Positions 13,599-15,068 of a stretch of 15,068 bases of DNA are shown piece after piece. Position numbers and translations under genes: made by a program. The notes under the pieces were generated by a model that saw only the letters and a list, made by a program, of their open reading frames with translations, ran no database searches and was not told the DNA's origin. The stretch is from an uncultured Desulfarculaceae bacterium (GTDB lineage: Bacteria > Desulfobacterota > Desulfarculia > Desulfarculales > Desulfarculaceae). The stretch spans positions 1 to 15,068 of the forward strand of contig CALERA010000092.1 in NCBI GenBank assembly GCA_937908275.1, read 5' to 3'. How positions within the stretch are numbered: the first letter of the stretch is position 1; every line of letters starts with the position of its first letter.

Positions 13599-13628
13599 AA
13601 TATAGACAGGGCTTAAGGGGCTTGTCAA
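13599..13628 (-). promoter_or_regulatory. Strong sigma-70-like promoter of the dehydratase-activase-ligase-thiolase operon
   Basis: On the minus strand a perfect TTGACA (13623-13628) is followed after 18 bp by TATATT (13599-13604, 5/6 match). Transcription is predicted near 13592, at the edge of the palindrome 13575-13593, leaving a leader of about 120 nt before the ATG at 13467-13469. It is the best promoter match found in the window. Confidence 0.75.
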
Positions 13629-13632
13629 GCCC
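13618..13632. promoter_or_regulatory. Second palindrome spanning the -35 box
   Basis: GGGCTTG-t-CAAGCCC is a perfect 7-1-7 palindrome that contains the whole -35 hexamer of the minus-strand promoter. It could be a second regulator site or a binding site for an activator or repressor different from the one at 13575-13593. A partial direct copy (GGGCTTAAG) precedes it at 13609-13617. Confidence 0.4.
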
Positions 13633-13702
13633 AAAGCGGGAGCGGCGAGAGGGGCGCTGGAGGCGGCGCGACCTGGCTGAGTAACGCCTGCGGGAGGATG
13701 AG

Positions 13703-14782
13703 TTGGCCTCCGATAAAACACCGGTTCTGATCCTGGGGGGCGGGGTGGCCGGGCTGGCGGCGGCGGTGGAGTTGGACCGCCGGGGGGCGCCCAGTCTGGT
13801 GGTGGAAAAATCCGGGCGGCTGGGTGGGCGGGCGGCGGACTTCTGCTGCAAGGCCACCAGCGTCTGCGCGCGCTGCGGGGCCTGCCGCCTGGGAGACCTG
13901 CTGCGCGAGGCCCTGGGCCGCCCCAACATCGCCTTCCTGGGCCGGGCCCTGGCGGTGGGCGCCCGGGCCAAGGACCGGGGCTGGGAGGTGGACCTGGCCC
14001 CCCAGCCGGCCGAGCCGGGAGAGACCGGCGAACCGGTGGAGGCCCTGGCCGCCCGGCGGACCCTGGAGGCCGGGGCGGTGATCCTGGCCGTGGGGCACCA
14101 GCCCTTCGCGGCCGGGCGCAAGAGCCGTTTCGGCCATGGCCGGGTGCCGGGGGTGATCAGCGCCGGGGAGCTGGAGCGCCAGCTCCGGGACGGCGGCCTG
14201 CCGGCCGAGGCCCGACGTCTGGCCTTCATCCAGTGCGTGGGCTCCCGCGACGAGGCCCTGGGCCACAACTACTGCTCCCGGGTCTGCTGCGGCTTCGCCC
14301 TGCGCCTGGCCCGCCTGGCCTGTTTCCTGGAGCCGGAGCGCCAAGTCACCTTCTTCCATATGGACGTGCAGGACTATGGCCGGGCCTGGCGCGAGGAGCT
14401 GGCCGCCATGCGGGCCGACTTCGAGTTCGTGCGCGCCATCCCGGGCGAGGTCCGGGCCGGGGCCAATGGCCCCGAGGCGATCTACGCCGGTCCGGACCAG
14501 CAGCCGCTGACCCGGGAGTTCGACCGGGTGGTGCTCTCCACCGGCCTGGAGCCGCCCCTGGCCGCCGCCGCCCTGGCCGAGCTTTTCGGTCTGGCGCGCG
14601 ACGCCGACGGCTTCCTGGGCCGGGGCGGGGGCGGGGTGGAATCCGGCGCGGCCGGAGTCTACCTGGCCGGCACCGCCTCCGGACCGCGCTCCATCAACGA
14701 GTCCATCGACCACGCCGCCCTGCCCGCCGCCCTGGCCGCCGCCCACCTGCGCGGCGAGAGCCTGGAGGCCGCCCATGCCTAG
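13703..14782 (+). CDS. HdrA-like FAD and iron-sulfur protein (heterodisulfide reductase A / QmoA family)
   Basis: A 359-residue cytoplasmic flavoprotein. VLILGGGVAGLAAAVEL (8-24) is the FAD dinucleotide-binding motif, with E35 ending beta-2 and GRLGGR (38-43) after it. A cysteine cluster C48-C49-x5-C55-x2-C58-x2-C61 follows, a site for a [4Fe-4S] centre. IQCVGSRDE (176-184) and YCSRVCCGFALR (190-201) are HdrA hallmarks, and VYLAGTASGPRSINESIDHA (319-338) is the C-terminal FAD motif. Ferredoxin-type cluster domains of full HdrA are absent, so the length matches short HdrA-like or QmoA proteins. GGGAGG (13692-13697) sits 5 bases before the TTG start; an ATG at 13698 touches the ribosome site and reads only 10 codons in another frame. 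Divergent from the dehydratase operon, it may deliver or bifurcate electrons for it. This link is inferred. Confidence 0.87.
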   Translation: MASDKTPVLILGGGVAGLAAAVELDRRGAPSLVVEKSGRLGGRAADFCCKATSVCARCGACRLGDLLREALGRPNIAFLGRALAVGARAKDRGWEVDLAPQPAEPGETGEPVEALAARRTLEAGAVILAVGHQPFAAGRKSRFGHGRVPGVISAGELERQLRDGGLPAEARRLAFIQCVGSRDEALGHNYCSRVCCGFALRLARLACFLEPERQVTFFHMDVQDYGRAWREELAAMRADFEFVRAIPGEVRAGANGPEAIYAGPDQQPLTREFDRVVLSTGLEPPLAAAALAELFGLARDADGFLGRGGGGVESGAAGVYLAGTASGPRSINESIDHAALPAALAAAHLRGESLEAAHA

Positions 14783-15068
14783 GCCGGTGCTGCTCTGGCT
14801 GGACGGACCCGGGCTGGAGGGCCTGGACCCGGTCCTGGTGGCCCGCGCGGCCCAGGTGGACCTGGCCGAGCCGGGCCGGGGCCTGGCCCCGGAGGCGGCG
14901 GTGGTGACCCGCCCCGAGGCCCGGACCCCCGAGAACCTCAAATCCTGGCTGCGGGGCAAGCCGGTGCAATGGCTGGACCTGGCGGCCGAGGTGGGCGGGG
15001 GCGAGCCGGCCCACCGCCTGGCCCGGGCCGCCGCGGCGGTGGCGCGGGCCGCCGGCCGGGCCAGCCTG
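14775..15068 (+). CDS. Partial gene, unknown; possibly a degenerate HdrA N-terminal domain
   Basis: 98 codons are open to the right window edge, starting at an ATG that overlaps the end of the HdrA-like gene by 8 bp, so the two are almost certainly one operon. The sequence begins MPRPVLLWLDGPGLEGLDPV and contains RTPENLKSWLRGKPVQWLDL and AHRLARAAAAVARAAG. The order of these pieces recalls the N-terminal domain of full HdrA (a VFLCHCG-type strand, a PGQ-I-x-x-I-type helix, and a final helix rich in Ala and Arg), but there is not one cysteine in the visible part. The resemblance is weak and the gene is incomplete; it is not assigned beyond an electron-transfer operon context. GC and codon use match the neighbours. 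Confidence 0.55.
   Translation, partial: MPRPVLLWLDGPGLEGLDPVLVARAAQVDLAEPGRGLAPEAAVVTRPEARTPENLKSWLRGKPVQWLDLAAEVGGGEPAHRLARAAAAVARAAGRASL

Noticed and set aside
13698..13730. A 10-codon reading frame from the ATG at 13698, as a possible leader peptide
   Set aside because: The ribosome site abuts the ATG with no spacing, while it is correctly spaced for the TTG at 13703; there is no amino-acid bias suggesting attenuation.
13625..14959. A 444-residue minus-strand frame across the HdrA-like gene
   Set aside because: The plus frame carries FAD and cysteine motifs; the minus frame is low-complexity and lacks any family signal.

Overview
The window looks like chromosomal DNA from a very GC-rich anaerobic bacterium. 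The best guess is a Desulfobacterota (former Deltaproteobacteria) lineage of the Desulfarculales type. This rests on gene content: an HdrA-like flavoprotein, an oxygen-sensitive acyl-CoA dehydratase/benzoyl-CoA reductase-family protein with its ATPase activase, and an ASKHA protein of the corrinoid-activator class. The placement is an inference, because no rRNA or other phylogenetic marker is present. Strong GC bias at third codon positions produces many long antisense open frames; these were discarded. No tRNA, rRNA, CRISPR array, insertion sequence or origin was seen.

Positions 1-3606 (all minus strand): the 5' part of dnaX, running off the left edge; a hot-dog thioesterase of the fluoroacetyl-CoA thioesterase type; a TPR + SPOR lipoprotein; and a HEAT-like repeat protein with a proline-rich tail. 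The HEAT-like gene has its own plausible promoter (3746-3774).

Positions 3840-7921 (minus strand): a tight four-gene signalling/activation operon. In transcription order it encodes an ASKHA ATPase without the usual ferredoxin domain, a divergent protein-kinase-like protein (8-bp overlap), a UspA-type ATP-binding stress protein (13-bp gap), and a PAS-PAS-phosphoacceptor protein with no kinase ATPase domain (27-bp gap).

Positions 8136-8456: a short YgdI/YgdR-type lipoprotein on the plus strand. Two adjacent hairpins follow it and separate it from the convergent catabolic operon.

Positions 8480-13469 (minus strand): an acyl-CoA catabolic operon, in order: a 2-hydroxyacyl-CoA dehydratase/benzoyl-CoA reductase-family subunit, its activase (4-bp overlap), an AMP-forming acyl-CoA ligase and a thiolase. 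Inferred flow: the ligase makes a CoA ester, the activase fires electrons into the iron-sulfur dehydratase/reductase using ATP, and the thiolase cleaves a 3-ketoacyl-CoA. The substrate cannot be read from sequence.

Positions 13698-15068 (plus strand): divergent from that operon are an HdrA-like FAD/iron-sulfur protein and an overlapping, cysteine-free partial gene. They could supply low-potential electrons to the dehydratase system. The 233-bp divergent region holds a strong promoter (TTGACA-18-TATATT) for the catabolic operon, a candidate -10 element facing the other way, and a perfect 7-5-7 palindrome between them. The layout suggests one regulator controlling both sides.
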